64,000 nt of DNA from Nitrospina sp. (GTDB taxonomy: Bacteria > Nitrospinota > Nitrospinia > Nitrospinales > JACRGP01). Shown in pieces: positions 54,301 to 62,552 of this stretch. The stretch covers positions 62,001 to 126,000 of the forward strand of contig JACAVV010000010.1 of the NCBI GenBank assembly GCA_024648695.1. Direction: 5' to 3'. Position numbers and translations under genes: made by a program. Every line of letters begins with the position of its first letter. Positions within the stretch are counted from its first letter, which is position 1. The notes under the pieces were generated by a model, which searched no databases, was not told the origin of the DNA, and saw only the letters and a list, made by a program, of their open reading frames with translations.

Positions 54301-54555
54301 ACACGGACGGTACACAACCAGTTCATGAAATTCATGATGCTGGAAGACCCCAGCGGTCCCTTTGAGGTGACCTTGTTCCCCAAAGTGTATCAGCGGTTCG
54401 GCCGACTGCTCTACGGTCGCGGCCCGTTCATCGTGAAAGGTAAGGTCGAGCGCGATGGTCACTGCCATACGCTGACGGCGTTCTGGCTGGACCGTTTGGT
54501 TGCACCGGGAGCGGGAAGGCAAGGTGGCGCTGGTCATCGGCAATTCCGGCTATAA
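51382..54555 (+). CDS. dnaE2: DNA polymerase III alpha-like (DnaE2/ImuC-type) error-prone polymerase
   Basis: 1057 residues. A PHP domain at the N-terminus ('FIHLNCHSNYSFLAGSGTIE') is followed by the polymerase core ('AHARGIPTVGRGSAANSLVC', 'DYPDIDIDFPWNRRDEIIDY' with the catalytic aspartates) and an OB fold ('CVTLVGWLVSYKRTRTVHNQ'). Length matches DnaE2. The gene is visibly more GC-rich than its neighbours. The usual partners imuA and imuB are absent. The last ~17 residues are read through the start of a caspase-like fragment in another frame, so the natural C-terminus may have been replaced. Confidence 0.85.
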   Translation: MFIHLNCHSNYSFLAGSGTIERLVQSAATLGCSALALTDTNGLYGAVPFYRAAQTAGIRPIFGVEIDARAENPSVPIELVHESRAVLLAKNLNGFGEICRIINARQLDKGFCLANTLSACSHDIIVLAANADLLQRIAFRRGRHNLFAELVLHEKIYRVHHLVEQANSLGLPYVATNRVFFPGVDDWQAHRLLSAIRTGATVHTLPSGSTVSKDAWLKSSAEMVRLFRDIPSAFANTEGIAGQCRVELPIGTIQLPPFAGAAESAARVEGLGTPRSPSQLLCKLAYAGLHRLYSEGGGFSSSLATARKRLRYELKIIDDLSFASYFLIVWDIVREAHARGIPTVGRGSAANSLVCACLGITEVDPIEYNLYFERFLNPERTDYPDIDIDFPWNRRDEIIDYVFEKYGRDKVALISSHIHLRGRSTLREVGKALGVPIPEIDAFVKKLPFHADVSSLEEMRQTVPECQDLPLEDEPYRTIINLGKKIEGFPRHLSIHCGGIVVSPQAITDLIPLQKTVKGFVVTQYDMYPVEDMGLLKIDLLAQKGLAVLADGLRNVEQHYGVRIDFGRTDPVADPKTKKLVREGRSIGCFYIESPGMRNLLQKLNVETFEMLTAASSIIRPGVADSGMMKSFIERHRGRERVTHLHPKMEAILKDTYGVMIYQEDVIKVAHAIAGMSLGEADSLRKCMSKKRDWERMETYRERFLSGARSNGVRAEVAQEIWRQIESFAGYAFCKAHSASFAVVSYQTAYLKAHYPAEFMAAVLSNRGGFYDTAEYLEEARRMGLRILLPDVNHSAYEFTAVNRNASTTQGRQRSTIRVGLMQVRNLSRESCDAILNGRTGRNYHSLDDFIQRAGIDASETESLIRCGALDGFGATRPEMLWQLALSQKQTPGLSSQGTMFQHEGTRHKIPCLPQYGFKEKLWAELECLDLTVTAHLLSLYNINLKGRVSARDLPRFAGRCVTLVGWLVSYKRTRTVHNQFMKFMMLEDPSGPFEVTLFPKVYQRFGRLLYGRGPFIVKGKVERDGHCHTLTAFWLDRLVAPGAGRQGGAGHRQFRL

Positions 54556-55236
54556 ACAATCACCTCTGACAAACCCGAAACACGACGCTTCCGACATGGC
54601 AGATATGTTGAAACAACTTGGCTTTGAAGTGCAACTGGGACTGGATCTGACGCGCAAGGCGATGCGGCGCAAAGTCCGAAAATTCGGCAAGCGATTGGAA
54701 ACGGCAAAGGTAGGTTTGTTTTATTATGCCGGACATGGCGTGCAGGTGAAAGGACACAATTACCTGATCCCGTTAAACGTGGATATTATGAACGAGGATG
54801 AGGTGATTGATGAAGGGGTGGATGCGGATTCCATATTGAGAAAACTGGAAACCGCCGGAAGTGATATCAATATCATTATTCTGGATGCCTGCAGAAATAA
54901 TCCATTTGTGAGAAAGTGGGCTCCCTGAACCAGGGCTTGGCCCAAATGGACGCACCCAATGGAGCGCAAAAAAGCAATCTCCCAAAACTCCAACAACACT
55001 TTAAGTCCGAAACCCAGTACAAACCGCCAGCAAATGGAAGGGTTGGAAGCTTTAAAAGCCCGCTTGCAACACCTCGAACAAACCAACCAGAATCTGCAAT
55101 CAACATTAAAACCAAAGCGGAATACAAACCAGAGCAACGGTACCACACAGACCTTTCCAACCGACACCAATTCGACCCGAACCAAACAAAACTTTTTTGT
55201 ACCGCCTCCTTAATAGAGATTCCTTTAAAACTCCCA
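54500..55236 (+). pseudogene. Remnant of a caspase-like (peptidase C14) gene
   Basis: From about 54518 the frame encodes a caspase p20 domain: 'KVALVIGNSGYKQSPLTNPK', the catalytic histidine in 'LFYYAGHGVQVKGHNYLIP', and the catalytic cysteine in 'NIIILDACRNNPF'. Then a stop is met at 54928 ('RKWAP'). The other frame continues with 'GLAQMDAPNGAQKSNLPKLQ', which should follow the cysteine region in an intact gene. The 5' end lacks its own start and overlaps dnaE2. The gene is therefore truncated and frameshifted. Confidence 0.83.
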
Positions 55237-55510
55237 AAAACTTAGTTTCGATTGCTATTGATTCAACGACTTTGATTAGGAGTTGTAAGTTATAATCAAA
55301 GCCGGTTTATGTAACCACTTGATCGACCCATTGGAGTGGAACATTATGGCTGATTACAATCAAACCACCATATTTATGACACGAAATCCGTACCCAAATT
55401 TAGGTATCAGTCCGAAAATCCGTTTTTTTGAAATGCCGCCCTAAACCCACAAACGCAATAATACTTTAAAAATCAAATAGTTATCAATTTTCTCACAAAG
55501 AAATCAACTT

Positions 55511-55526
55511 TGGCACGGGGTTTGCT
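55511..55526 (+). promoter_or_regulatory. Sigma-54 (RpoN) promoter
   Basis: TGGCACGGGGTTTGCT matches the full -24/-12 consensus TGGCACG-N4-TTGCW with no mismatch. It stands in an AT-rich gap and points to the right. A start would be expected near 55537. Confidence 0.8.
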
Positions 55527-55536
55527 GTTAATTGTA

Positions 55537-55614
55537 TTGTCATTTTTTACCCCTGTTCCGTGGGATGTTTGAGGAGCCGGAAGGATTCCGGTTCCTCATT
55601 CTCCCTCTTTTTTT
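55537..55614 (+). ncRNA. Candidate sigma-54-dependent small RNA
   Basis: A transcript from the sigma-54 promoter would run about 78 nt to the T-run after the hairpin at 55571-55597. It contains an AU/U-rich 5' half, a short ccc/ggg stem near 55551-55563, and then the terminator. No ORF of more than a few codons is present. This layout is that of a trans-acting small RNA of the RpoN regulon; the targets are unknown. Confidence 0.6.
55571..55614 (+). terminator. Intrinsic terminator
   Basis: gaggagccggaa pairs with ttccggttcctc (one G-T pair), loop gga, followed by attctccctcttttttt. It ends the proposed small RNA. Confidence 0.85.
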
Positions 55615-55931
55615 GCCCGATTTTGGGCTTTTTTTATTCCTGCCCCATTCTTTTCCCCATTTGAGATTTTCTCCCTGTTTTGGCTTACTCTGAAACCAAT
55701 TCTTTGAGCGCTATTTTATTGAATAGTGAATAGCTGAATCCTGTATTCAATTTTCATTTCGAAAAAAAAAAGATTTGATTTATCCCTGCCTGGTTTGATA
55801 AGACATTAATTGGTGTACAATAATATATTGGGAAATACTGATTAATTTAGCCCACTCCAAGCCTTCATGGATCCGGGTCATTCTCCCCAAGGATCCTGAA
55901 AGGAATTTTTCCTACTAGACTTTAAGGCCTC

Positions 55932-57218
55932 ATGAAAAATTTCAAATATTTTCTCGCCCGAATGATTTTACCCGTATTATTGATTTTCACTTTTATAGGT
56001 TCGGAAACCCTGGCTCTCCAACCAAAGACAGTGTCGTTCGATCCAGAGACCTTTGACCACCTGAATGCAGACGAACTTGTTCAAAAGGCTTTAATCGATA
56101 CTCTTTATTATGATTTCGACAAGTGGTTTGTCATTTTCCAAAATCGCATCGATACTCTGAAATCGAAACCGACCACGGTGAAAAATCAGATCGATTTGAT
56201 GAAATTCCATTTTTTCTTGTCGGGTTTGTATGTCGAACTGTCTCACGTTATGGCTTTTAACAGCAAGTTTCGGGTGGACTCGGTGTCTCAAGGATTCAAC
56301 AGCCATATGGAAAAGGCGCAGAAACTAGCCCAGAGATTATTGGAACGGGACGATATTTCTGAACCGGATCAAGCCGTGGCTTACCTTTATTTAGGAGCGG
56401 CGGAGGGTTACCTGGGAATCTTTCAATATAATAATGGCAAACTTCTAAAAGCGGTTCTCAATGGGTTCAGTGCCGACAATCATCTGGAAGAAGCTTTGAA
56501 GATGGACCCCGGTTTGGTGGATGCCCATTTGGGTTTGGGTATATACCGTTATGGGAACAGTCGGGTTGGAGGTATCGGTAATTTCATCATGCAAGGGGGA
56601 AAAGATTTAAGGCTGACGGGCCTACAACATCTGGAGCGCACCGTTCGCGAAAACTCCCTTTCCAAACCTTTAGCCATCAAAACCCTTATCTGGTTTTATA
56701 TCGCAGAAGAGATCAATCCCGAAAACAGGGATCTTCCCTCCAGTCATCCTTTATCTCGGGAATTTTGCAGAAAAAAAGTTCTGCAATGGATGGACGAATA
56801 CGAGAAAAGATATTTCCAGAGCACTCCACCAAGCCAGATTTTTAACGGCAACAAAGGTTTGGCCATGATGAAAGCGATTCAAGCGGTTCTGGATGAAGAC
56901 TATGAGGTGGCCCGCGACCAGTTCGAAAAAGTGGCTGAAGTGACCCGGTTCCTTATCGAGAAAAAAGAAATGCGAATCAATCCTCAACTCATTCCGACTG
57001 CGAATGCGGGTGTTAATTTTAGTGAGGTGATGATTGATGCCATTGAACAGTTGAATTCCCCCAAACCCACCCACCAGTGTTTAAAAATCAACAAGCAAAT
57101 CAACTTCATCGATGACGGCGGCTCGCTAGTGGACTACGATTCCAAACAAATCCGCAAGGAAATCCAGGACGTGTTTTACAACAAACTGGTTAAATTGTCG
57201 AACAAGTTGAGTTGTTGA
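55932..57218 (+). CDS. Exported TPR-like hypothetical protein
   Basis: 428 residues. Signal peptide 'ILPVLLIFTFIGSETLALQP'. Mostly helical, with a loosely TPR-like central part ('AVAYLYLGAAEGYLGIFQYN', 'HLEEALKMDPGLVDAHLGLG'). Two cysteines lie near the C-terminus. No domain can be named. It stands alone, about 320 bases after the small RNA. Confidence 0.8.
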   Translation: MKNFKYFLARMILPVLLIFTFIGSETLALQPKTVSFDPETFDHLNADELVQKALIDTLYYDFDKWFVIFQNRIDTLKSKPTTVKNQIDLMKFHFFLSGLYVELSHVMAFNSKFRVDSVSQGFNSHMEKAQKLAQRLLERDDISEPDQAVAYLYLGAAEGYLGIFQYNNGKLLKAVLNGFSADNHLEEALKMDPGLVDAHLGLGIYRYGNSRVGGIGNFIMQGGKDLRLTGLQHLERTVRENSLSKPLAIKTLIWFYIAEEINPENRDLPSSHPLSREFCRKKVLQWMDEYEKRYFQSTPPSQIFNGNKGLAMMKAIQAVLDEDYEVARDQFEKVAEVTRFLIEKKEMRINPQLIPTANAGVNFSEVMIDAIEQLNSPKPTHQCLKINKQINFIDDGGSLVDYDSKQIRKEIQDVFYNKLVKLSNKLSC

Positions 57219-57321
57219 TTCATCTCAACTGAAATCCCAGGTTGAAATTTATTGATTCCGTGTAAGTTTTCCTACCCCGTAGCGACTCATCTTTCAGAAC
57301 CCTTTGAAAGGTTGGTCGCGA

Positions 57322-58257
57322 ATGAAAACCCGTTACACAGTTGGCTCCCTGGTCCTTTTAATAATCTTTCTCGGCCTGGGTGTTTTCCTTCTTTCCGGAT
57401 TTGACAAATCCCGGCACATTGTGGCTCTTAATGAAATCGTCAGCGGCGGTCCTCCGAAGGACGGCATACCTGCCATTTTATTTCCTGATTTTGTCAAGGG
57501 AGCCCAAGCCAACCGGTTTATGTTGCCCGATGACCGGATATTGGGCTTGACCCTCAATAATCAGGCAAAAGCTTACCCCATCAAAATCCTGAACTGGCAC
57601 GAAATCGTTAACGACAAAATTGGCGGCCAGGCGGTGGTGGTGACGTATTGTCCATTGTGTGGCACGGGGATGGTGTTCAATCCCAAAGTCGAAGATAAAA
57701 TCCTGACTTTTGGCGTTTCCGGTCTACTCTACCAAAGCGATATGTTGTTGTACGATCATCAAACCGAAAGCCTGTGGTCGCAAATAAAAAGCCAGGCTGT
57801 GACAGGTGACTTGATCGGTACTATGCTTCAACTCCTGCCATCGGTCCAGACCACCTGGAAGGAATGGCTGGAGAAATACCCGGAAACTCGCGTGCTTTCA
57901 ACAAATACCGGATACACTCGAAATTATGAGCGGGATCCCTATCAGGGATATTATAAAAGTCGTGAATTGTACTTTGGGGTCAATCGCAAGAGCGATTTGT
58001 TTCATCCAAAAGAGAGGATCATTGGAATTCAAATGGGTTCAAGGGCTAAAGCCTACCCCTTTTCAGAATTGGCAAAAGTAAATTCACCGGTTCAGGACAA
58101 GATCGGGAACAGGAAAATTGTGGTGTCATTCGACAGAGGTTCCCAAACTGCCAGCATTCACGACACCAAAGGCAACGAACTGCCTGCCGTGGTCGGATTC
58201 TGGTTCGCCTGGTTTGCGTTTCACCCGGAGACAGAAATTTATAAAGGAAAAATTTGA
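57322..58257 (+). CDS. DUF3179 family protein
   Basis: 311 residues from the ATG at 57322; the track uses a TTG 18 bases earlier. A membrane anchor lies at 7-26. The family motif is 'AKAYPIKILNWHEIVNDKIG' followed by 'VVTYCPLCGTGMVFNPK', with paired cysteines that probably bind a metal. 'GNRKIVVSFDRGSQTASIHD' is also conserved. Function is not known. It overlaps the next gene's ATG (tgATG). Confidence 0.92.
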   Translation: MKTRYTVGSLVLLIIFLGLGVFLLSGFDKSRHIVALNEIVSGGPPKDGIPAILFPDFVKGAQANRFMLPDDRILGLTLNNQAKAYPIKILNWHEIVNDKIGGQAVVVTYCPLCGTGMVFNPKVEDKILTFGVSGLLYQSDMLLYDHQTESLWSQIKSQAVTGDLIGTMLQLLPSVQTTWKEWLEKYPETRVLSTNTGYTRNYERDPYQGYYKSRELYFGVNRKSDLFHPKERIIGIQMGSRAKAYPFSELAKVNSPVQDKIGNRKIVVSFDRGSQTASIHDTKGNELPAVVGFWFAWFAFHPETEIYKGKI

Positions 58258-58943
58258 TGAAAAAAAAGAGTGCCCTTATAGTGATCATTGTTATAGCCAT
58301 CGCCCTGTTCTACCATTTCGATCTGGGCCGGTTTCTAACCCTGGAAAGCATCAAAACCCATCGCCAGGACCTGTTTGATTTTTACGAGCAAAATACCCTT
58401 GCGATGATTCTGGGGTATATCACCGTGTATATTACCGCGGTCGCCCTATCCTTGCCCGGCGCCTTGTTTTTGACCCTCATAGGTGGAGCCGTCTTTGGTG
58501 CTTTAAAGGCAACATTGATCATCAATATTGGAGCCACCATCGGCGCCACGCTGGCCTTTCTTGCCGCCCGGTTCGTTCTTCGCGACTGGGTAGAGTCGAA
58601 ATGGGGCGACAAACTGAAGCCATTCAATGAAGGCTTTTCAAACAATGCGATCAATTATTTGTTGTTCTTGCGCCTGGTTCCCGTGTTTCCGTTTTTTCTG
58701 GTGAACCTCGTTTCCGGATTGACGCAAATTCCCACACGCATTTACGTATTGGGTACCATGATTGGAATCATTCCAGGAACCTTTGTATACGCCAACGCGG
58801 CCAGCAATTTGGCTTCTATCGAATCGGTTTCCGACATCGCATCTCCCGGAGTTCTTGGGGCCTTTGCCTTATTGGGCATGTTTGCTTTGATCCCAACCAT
58901 CTACAGCAAGATAAAACAAAAACGTCCGATGCCTTCTTTGTAA
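58257..58943 (+). CDS. TVP38/TMEM64 (DedA-superfamily) membrane protein
   Basis: 228 residues from ATG at 58257. About five to six hydrophobic segments, with the SNARE-associated Golgi signature 'SLPGALFLTLIGGAVFGALK' and 'LVPVFPFFLVNLVSGLTQIP'. Probably a lipid flippase or transporter of the inner membrane. It follows DUF3179 with a one-base overlap and is closed by the terminator at 58958. Confidence 0.92.
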   Translation: MKKKSALIVIIVIAIALFYHFDLGRFLTLESIKTHRQDLFDFYEQNTLAMILGYITVYITAVALSLPGALFLTLIGGAVFGALKATLIINIGATIGATLAFLAARFVLRDWVESKWGDKLKPFNEGFSNNAINYLLFLRLVPVFPFFLVNLVSGLTQIPTRIYVLGTMIGIIPGTFVYANAASNLASIESVSDIASPGVLGAFALLGMFALIPTIYSKIKQKRPMPSL

Positions 58944-58957
58944 CCAATAACTTTTTT

Positions 58958-58993
58958 AACCGGTTCCTCCTTCCTGGTAGAACCGGTTTTTTT
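58958..58993 (+). terminator. Intrinsic terminator after TVP38 gene
   Basis: aaccggttc pairs with gaaccggtt around a 13-base loop and is followed by TTTTT. Confidence 0.88.
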
Positions 58994-59073
58994 ATGGGGC
59001 GTTCTCATATTGAATCGGCATATAATAGAAAGAAAATTGAAAAGATACTTTCTAAATTTTCAGGAGGAAAGCT

Positions 59074-59970
59074 ATGAAGATCGGCTGGGTAGGGTTGGGC
59101 AAGATGGGTGGAAATATGGTGGAGCGCCTGCTGGCCGATGGTCATGAAATCGTCGTTTATGACAGAGATACCGATGTTGCGCGCCGCTCGGTTTCCCGTG
59201 GCGCCATTCAAGCCACTTCCTTAACGGAGCTGTTGGAAATACTTCCTGAGAGAAAAATTGTTTGGTTGATGGTCCCTGCGGGTCCGCCTGTCGAGGCCAC
59301 CTTAACTGGCTTAAAAAATAGATTATCCAAAGGCGACATACTCATTGACGGGGGCAACTCGCATTGGAAAGAGACCCAAAGGCGCTCTGAGCAACTCGCC
59401 CAAAGTGGCATTCATTGGGTTGATTGCGGAACCAGCGGCGGGGTCTGGGGATTGAAAAACGGGTACTGCCTGATGTATGGAGGCCCACGGAACGCATGTG
59501 ATGAGTTGGAACCGATTTTAAAATCATTAGCACCCGAAAACGGCTATTTATATGTGGGGCCCAGTGGTTCCGGGCATTTCACCAAAATGGTTCATAACGG
59601 TATCGAATACGGCATGATGCAGGCGTATGCGGAGGGATTCGAACTCCTGCAGGAATCGCCTTTTGGAATCGATGCCGCTAAAGTCAGCAAACTGTGGCAA
59701 AACGGCAGTGTGGTGCGATCCTGGCTATTGGACTTGGCCCATTTGGCCTTAAAGGAAGATCCACAGCTTGCAAAAATTTCCGACTATGTGGAAGATTCCG
59801 GTGAAGGACGCTGGACGGTTGAAGCGGCCATTGATTTTCGAGTACCGGCACCGGTGATCACAACGGCCCTGTTTTCACGGTTTCGGTCGCGCCAAAGCGA
59901 ATCGTTTGCCATGAAACTGGTTGCGGCTTTGAGAAACCAGTTTGGCGGCCATTCGGTAAAGGAGAAATAA
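59074..59970 (+). CDS. gnd: 6-phosphogluconate dehydrogenase (short, decarboxylating type)
   Basis: 298 residues; makes ribulose 5-phosphate, CO2 and NAD(P)H. Rossmann motif 'KIGWVGLGKMGGNMVERLLA', substrate site 'HWVDCGTSGGVWGLKNGYCL' and the catalytic lysine in 'SGHFTKMVHNGIEYGMMQAY'. This short form lacks the long C-terminal domain of the E. coli enzyme and is often NAD-dependent. aggaggaaagct precedes the ATG. zwf begins at the next base after the stop. Confidence 0.95.
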   Translation: MKIGWVGLGKMGGNMVERLLADGHEIVVYDRDTDVARRSVSRGAIQATSLTELLEILPERKIVWLMVPAGPPVEATLTGLKNRLSKGDILIDGGNSHWKETQRRSEQLAQSGIHWVDCGTSGGVWGLKNGYCLMYGGPRNACDELEPILKSLAPENGYLYVGPSGSGHFTKMVHNGIEYGMMQAYAEGFELLQESPFGIDAAKVSKLWQNGSVVRSWLLDLAHLALKEDPQLAKISDYVEDSGEGRWTVEAAIDFRVPAPVITTALFSRFRSRQSESFAMKLVAALRNQFGGHSVKEK

Positions 59971-61509
59971 ATGGAAATTCCGTCCAACTGCATCCTCATA
60001 ATATTCGGAGCCTCAGGCGATCTTGCCAAGCGTAAACTGATTCCCGCCTTATTCAGTCTGCATATTCAAAACCGCTTGCCCGAAGGATTTGCGGTGCTGG
60101 GAATCGGACGCACTCCATTAGACGATACTGCATTTCGTGAACGTCTCTCAAAACAAGTTCACGAATTTTATTCCGGCGCTGTTGATGCCGAAGCCTGGTC
60201 TGCGTTTAGCCAGCGTTTATTTTACTTGACCATGTCTCCCGAAAACGCTGAAGATTACCCCCAGTTGAAGGAACGCCTGGCACAACTCGATGCCGAATAT
60301 AAAGTAGGTGGAAACTACATTTACTACCTTTCCATCGCGCCCAGCGTCTACGGGACCATCGTGACCAATCTGGGAAAACAGGGTTTGCAAAAGGAAGAGT
60401 CCTGCACCCAATGCTGGAAACGATTGATTATCGAAAAACCGTTTGGCTATGATCTTGCCTCTGGGCAAGAGTTAAACCGCAAAGTCCTCAAAGTGTTTCG
60501 TGAAGTGCAGGTGTATCGAATTGATCATTATCTGGGGAAAGAGACGGTGCAGAATATTTTAGTCTTTCGTTTTTCCAATGGAATCTTTGAACCCTTGTGG
60601 AACCGGAATTTCATAAGCCACATCGAGATTACTGCGGCTGAAAAAGCAGGTGTGGAAGGCCGGGGCGAATATTACGATTCGGCGGGAGTGATTCGAGACA
60701 TGGTTCAAAACCATTTACTGCAAGTGCTTGGGATCGTGGCTATGGAACCGCCCGCTTCCTTTCAAGCAGATACCGTCCGCAATGAAACGGTAAAAGTACT
60801 TTCTGCATTGCGACCTATCCGTCCGGAGAACATTGAGTCGCAAGTGATTCGTGGTCAATACGTTTCAGCAACCATTGAGGGGCAAAAGGTTCGGGGCTAT
60901 CGGGATGAGGACAAAGTTCCTCCTTATTCGAGAACTGAAACCTATATCGCCATGAAACTTTTCATCGACAATTGGAGGTGGGGCGGGGTCCCGTTTTTTA
61001 TCCGCGCCGGAAAACGCCTGCCAACACGTGTGACCGAGGTGGTTATCCATTTTAAGCCCACCCCCCAGATTTTATTCGAGGACCATGATGCACCCGCCCA
61101 ATCCATTCCCAATCAACTGATCATCCGCATTCAACCCAACGAAGGCATCTTGCTCAAGTTCGGCATGAAGCTTCCGGGCGCCGGGTTCCAGGTAAAAACG
61201 GTGAGCATGGATTTTCATTATGCCAACTTGTCGGACACACATGTTCCCGAAGCCTACGAACGTTTGCTTCTGGATTGCATGCTGGGAGATGCCACCTTGT
61301 ATGCCCGGCGCGATGCAGTAGAATCATGCTGGGAATTCATCGATCCGATTTTAAGAAAAGATGCAGAAAATTTGGAGTCGCGTATTTTCAGCTACCCAGC
61401 CGGGACCTGGGGACCACGGCAGGCAAATGATTTGTTTAACGGGTATTCCGACGGTTGGCGATCCCCCTGCAAAAACCTGGCGCAAGACGGGCAGTATTGT
61501 GAACTCTGA
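59971..61509 (+). CDS. zwf: Glucose-6-phosphate 1-dehydrogenase
   Basis: 512 residues; the entry step of the oxidative pentose phosphate pathway. NADP site 'LIIFGASGDLAKRKLIPALF'; active site 'YRIDHYLGKETVQNILVFRF' with the catalytic histidine replaced in no visible way. 'FFIRAGKRLPTRVTEVVIHF' is also conserved. It overlaps the pgl start by 11 bases, so gnd-zwf-pgl form one operon. Confidence 0.97.
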   Translation: MEIPSNCILIIFGASGDLAKRKLIPALFSLHIQNRLPEGFAVLGIGRTPLDDTAFRERLSKQVHEFYSGAVDAEAWSAFSQRLFYLTMSPENAEDYPQLKERLAQLDAEYKVGGNYIYYLSIAPSVYGTIVTNLGKQGLQKEESCTQCWKRLIIEKPFGYDLASGQELNRKVLKVFREVQVYRIDHYLGKETVQNILVFRFSNGIFEPLWNRNFISHIEITAAEKAGVEGRGEYYDSAGVIRDMVQNHLLQVLGIVAMEPPASFQADTVRNETVKVLSALRPIRPENIESQVIRGQYVSATIEGQKVRGYRDEDKVPPYSRTETYIAMKLFIDNWRWGGVPFFIRAGKRLPTRVTEVVIHFKPTPQILFEDHDAPAQSIPNQLIIRIQPNEGILLKFGMKLPGAGFQVKTVSMDFHYANLSDTHVPEAYERLLLDCMLGDATLYARRDAVESCWEFIDPILRKDAENLESRIFSYPAGTWGPRQANDLFNGYSDGWRSPCKNLAQDGQYCEL

Positions 61510-62251
61510 GGAATCTACTCGAATTCATATTTTCCGGTCGCCCCAACTCCTGGCTGAAGCATTTGCTCAATCCTTGAAATTGGAAAGCATGAAAGCCAAT
61601 TTGGCCAAACGTGATATGAGCATCGTATTGGCTGGCGGCAGTACTCCAAAGATTGTTTACCAATGTTGGAACCAGATTCCCTTTCGGGACTTTATCTGCT
61701 GGAATACTTTGCAGTTTTATTGGGGCGACGAACGTTGTGTCCCACCCGACCACCCAGAGAGTAATTTCAAAATGGCGCAAGAGGCTTTTCTGGAGCCCTT
61801 AAAAATTCCTTCACATCAAATCCATCGAATCCGTGGCGAAGACCCACCCGATAAAGAAGCATTGCGGTACGGGAATATAGCGGAGAAACTGTTTATGGAA
61901 GGGCGTGACCCGGGTTTCGATTGGACCTTATTGGGAATAGGGACTGATGGTCACACCGCTTCAATATTCCCCCCATCCTTGTCCGATTCTAATCCCAAGA
62001 CGCCTTGTATCGTTGCCACTCACCCTGAAACCGGACAAAAAAGAATTTCCCTGACCCTTGAAACCTTAAACCGGTCGAAACGAGTCAGTTTTTTGGCAAC
62101 AGGAAAATCAAAAGCCGAAATTGTAAAGCAAGTTATTGAGTCGTCGAAAGCAGAAATTTATTACCCTGCCGCAAGGATACAATCGGCCAATGGTATCCTT
62201 GAATGGTACCTGGATGAAGACGCGGCTTGTTTGCTTGGGTCGGCTTATTAA
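61499..62251 (+). CDS. pgl: 6-phosphogluconolactonase
   Basis: 250 residues from a GTG at 61499, which overlaps the 3' end of zwf; the earlier track start would place 46 extra residues inside zwf. Conserved motifs are 'MSIVLAGGSTPKIVYQCW', 'FYWGDERCVPPDHPESNF' and 'WTLLGIGTDGHTASIFP'. It hydrolyses the lactone made by Zwf. The three genes together supply NADPH and ribose. Confidence 0.94.
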   Translation: MNSEESTRIHIFRSPQLLAEAFAQSLKLESMKANLAKRDMSIVLAGGSTPKIVYQCWNQIPFRDFICWNTLQFYWGDERCVPPDHPESNFKMAQEAFLEPLKIPSHQIHRIRGEDPPDKEALRYGNIAEKLFMEGRDPGFDWTLLGIGTDGHTASIFPPSLSDSNPKTPCIVATHPETGQKRISLTLETLNRSKRVSFLATGKSKAEIVKQVIESSKAEIYYPAARIQSANGILEWYLDEDAACLLGSAY

Positions 62252-62256
62252 TAAAA

Positions 62257-62544
62257 TCAAGTCTCATTAATCGATTTTGGGTTGATGCGGATGCTTTTCA
62301 ACGAGCGAAGTTTTTCCATCAATTTGTGTTGGCGGAGGTGCGGCAGGATATCGTTGGGCGCTATGGTCTGGATAAAATGTTTGTGGACCTGGACGAAAAA
62401 TCTGGAGCCTTCCAGGTACACGGTATAACCGAAGCAGTTGGTGTACTGCAAATCTTCGGGTCCCTCAATTTCCTTGATCCCGAAAACTAAAAAATACTCC
62501 CGCAAGGCATACTCAAAATATTTTAACTCATTTGGGATGTCCAT
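62257..62544 (-). CDS. Small hypothetical protein downstream of the sulfite-oxidase-like gene
   Basis: 95 residues, mixed charge, no signal peptide ('GYTVYLEGSRFFVQVHKHFI'). It begins eight bases after the stop of the molybdoenzyme gene and is convergent with pgl. No family is recognised and no strong ribosome site is visible, but the spacing suggests a shared transcript. Confidence 0.6.
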   Translation of the reverse strand: MDIPNELKYFEYALREYFLVFGIKEIEGPEDLQYTNCFGYTVYLEGSRFFVQVHKHFIQTIAPNDILPHLRQHKLMEKLRSLKSIRINPKSINET

Positions 62545-62552
62545 AACGGGTT

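Noticed and set aside
54916-55245. 109-residue and 84-residue ORFs after the caspase domain
   Set aside because: They are out-of-frame continuations of the broken caspase-like gene rather than separate proteins.
55346-55444. 32-codon ORF (MADYNQTTIF...) with ggagtgg upstream
   Set aside because: It has a possible ribosome site but no conservation can be judged and the codon content is unremarkable; too little to call a gene.
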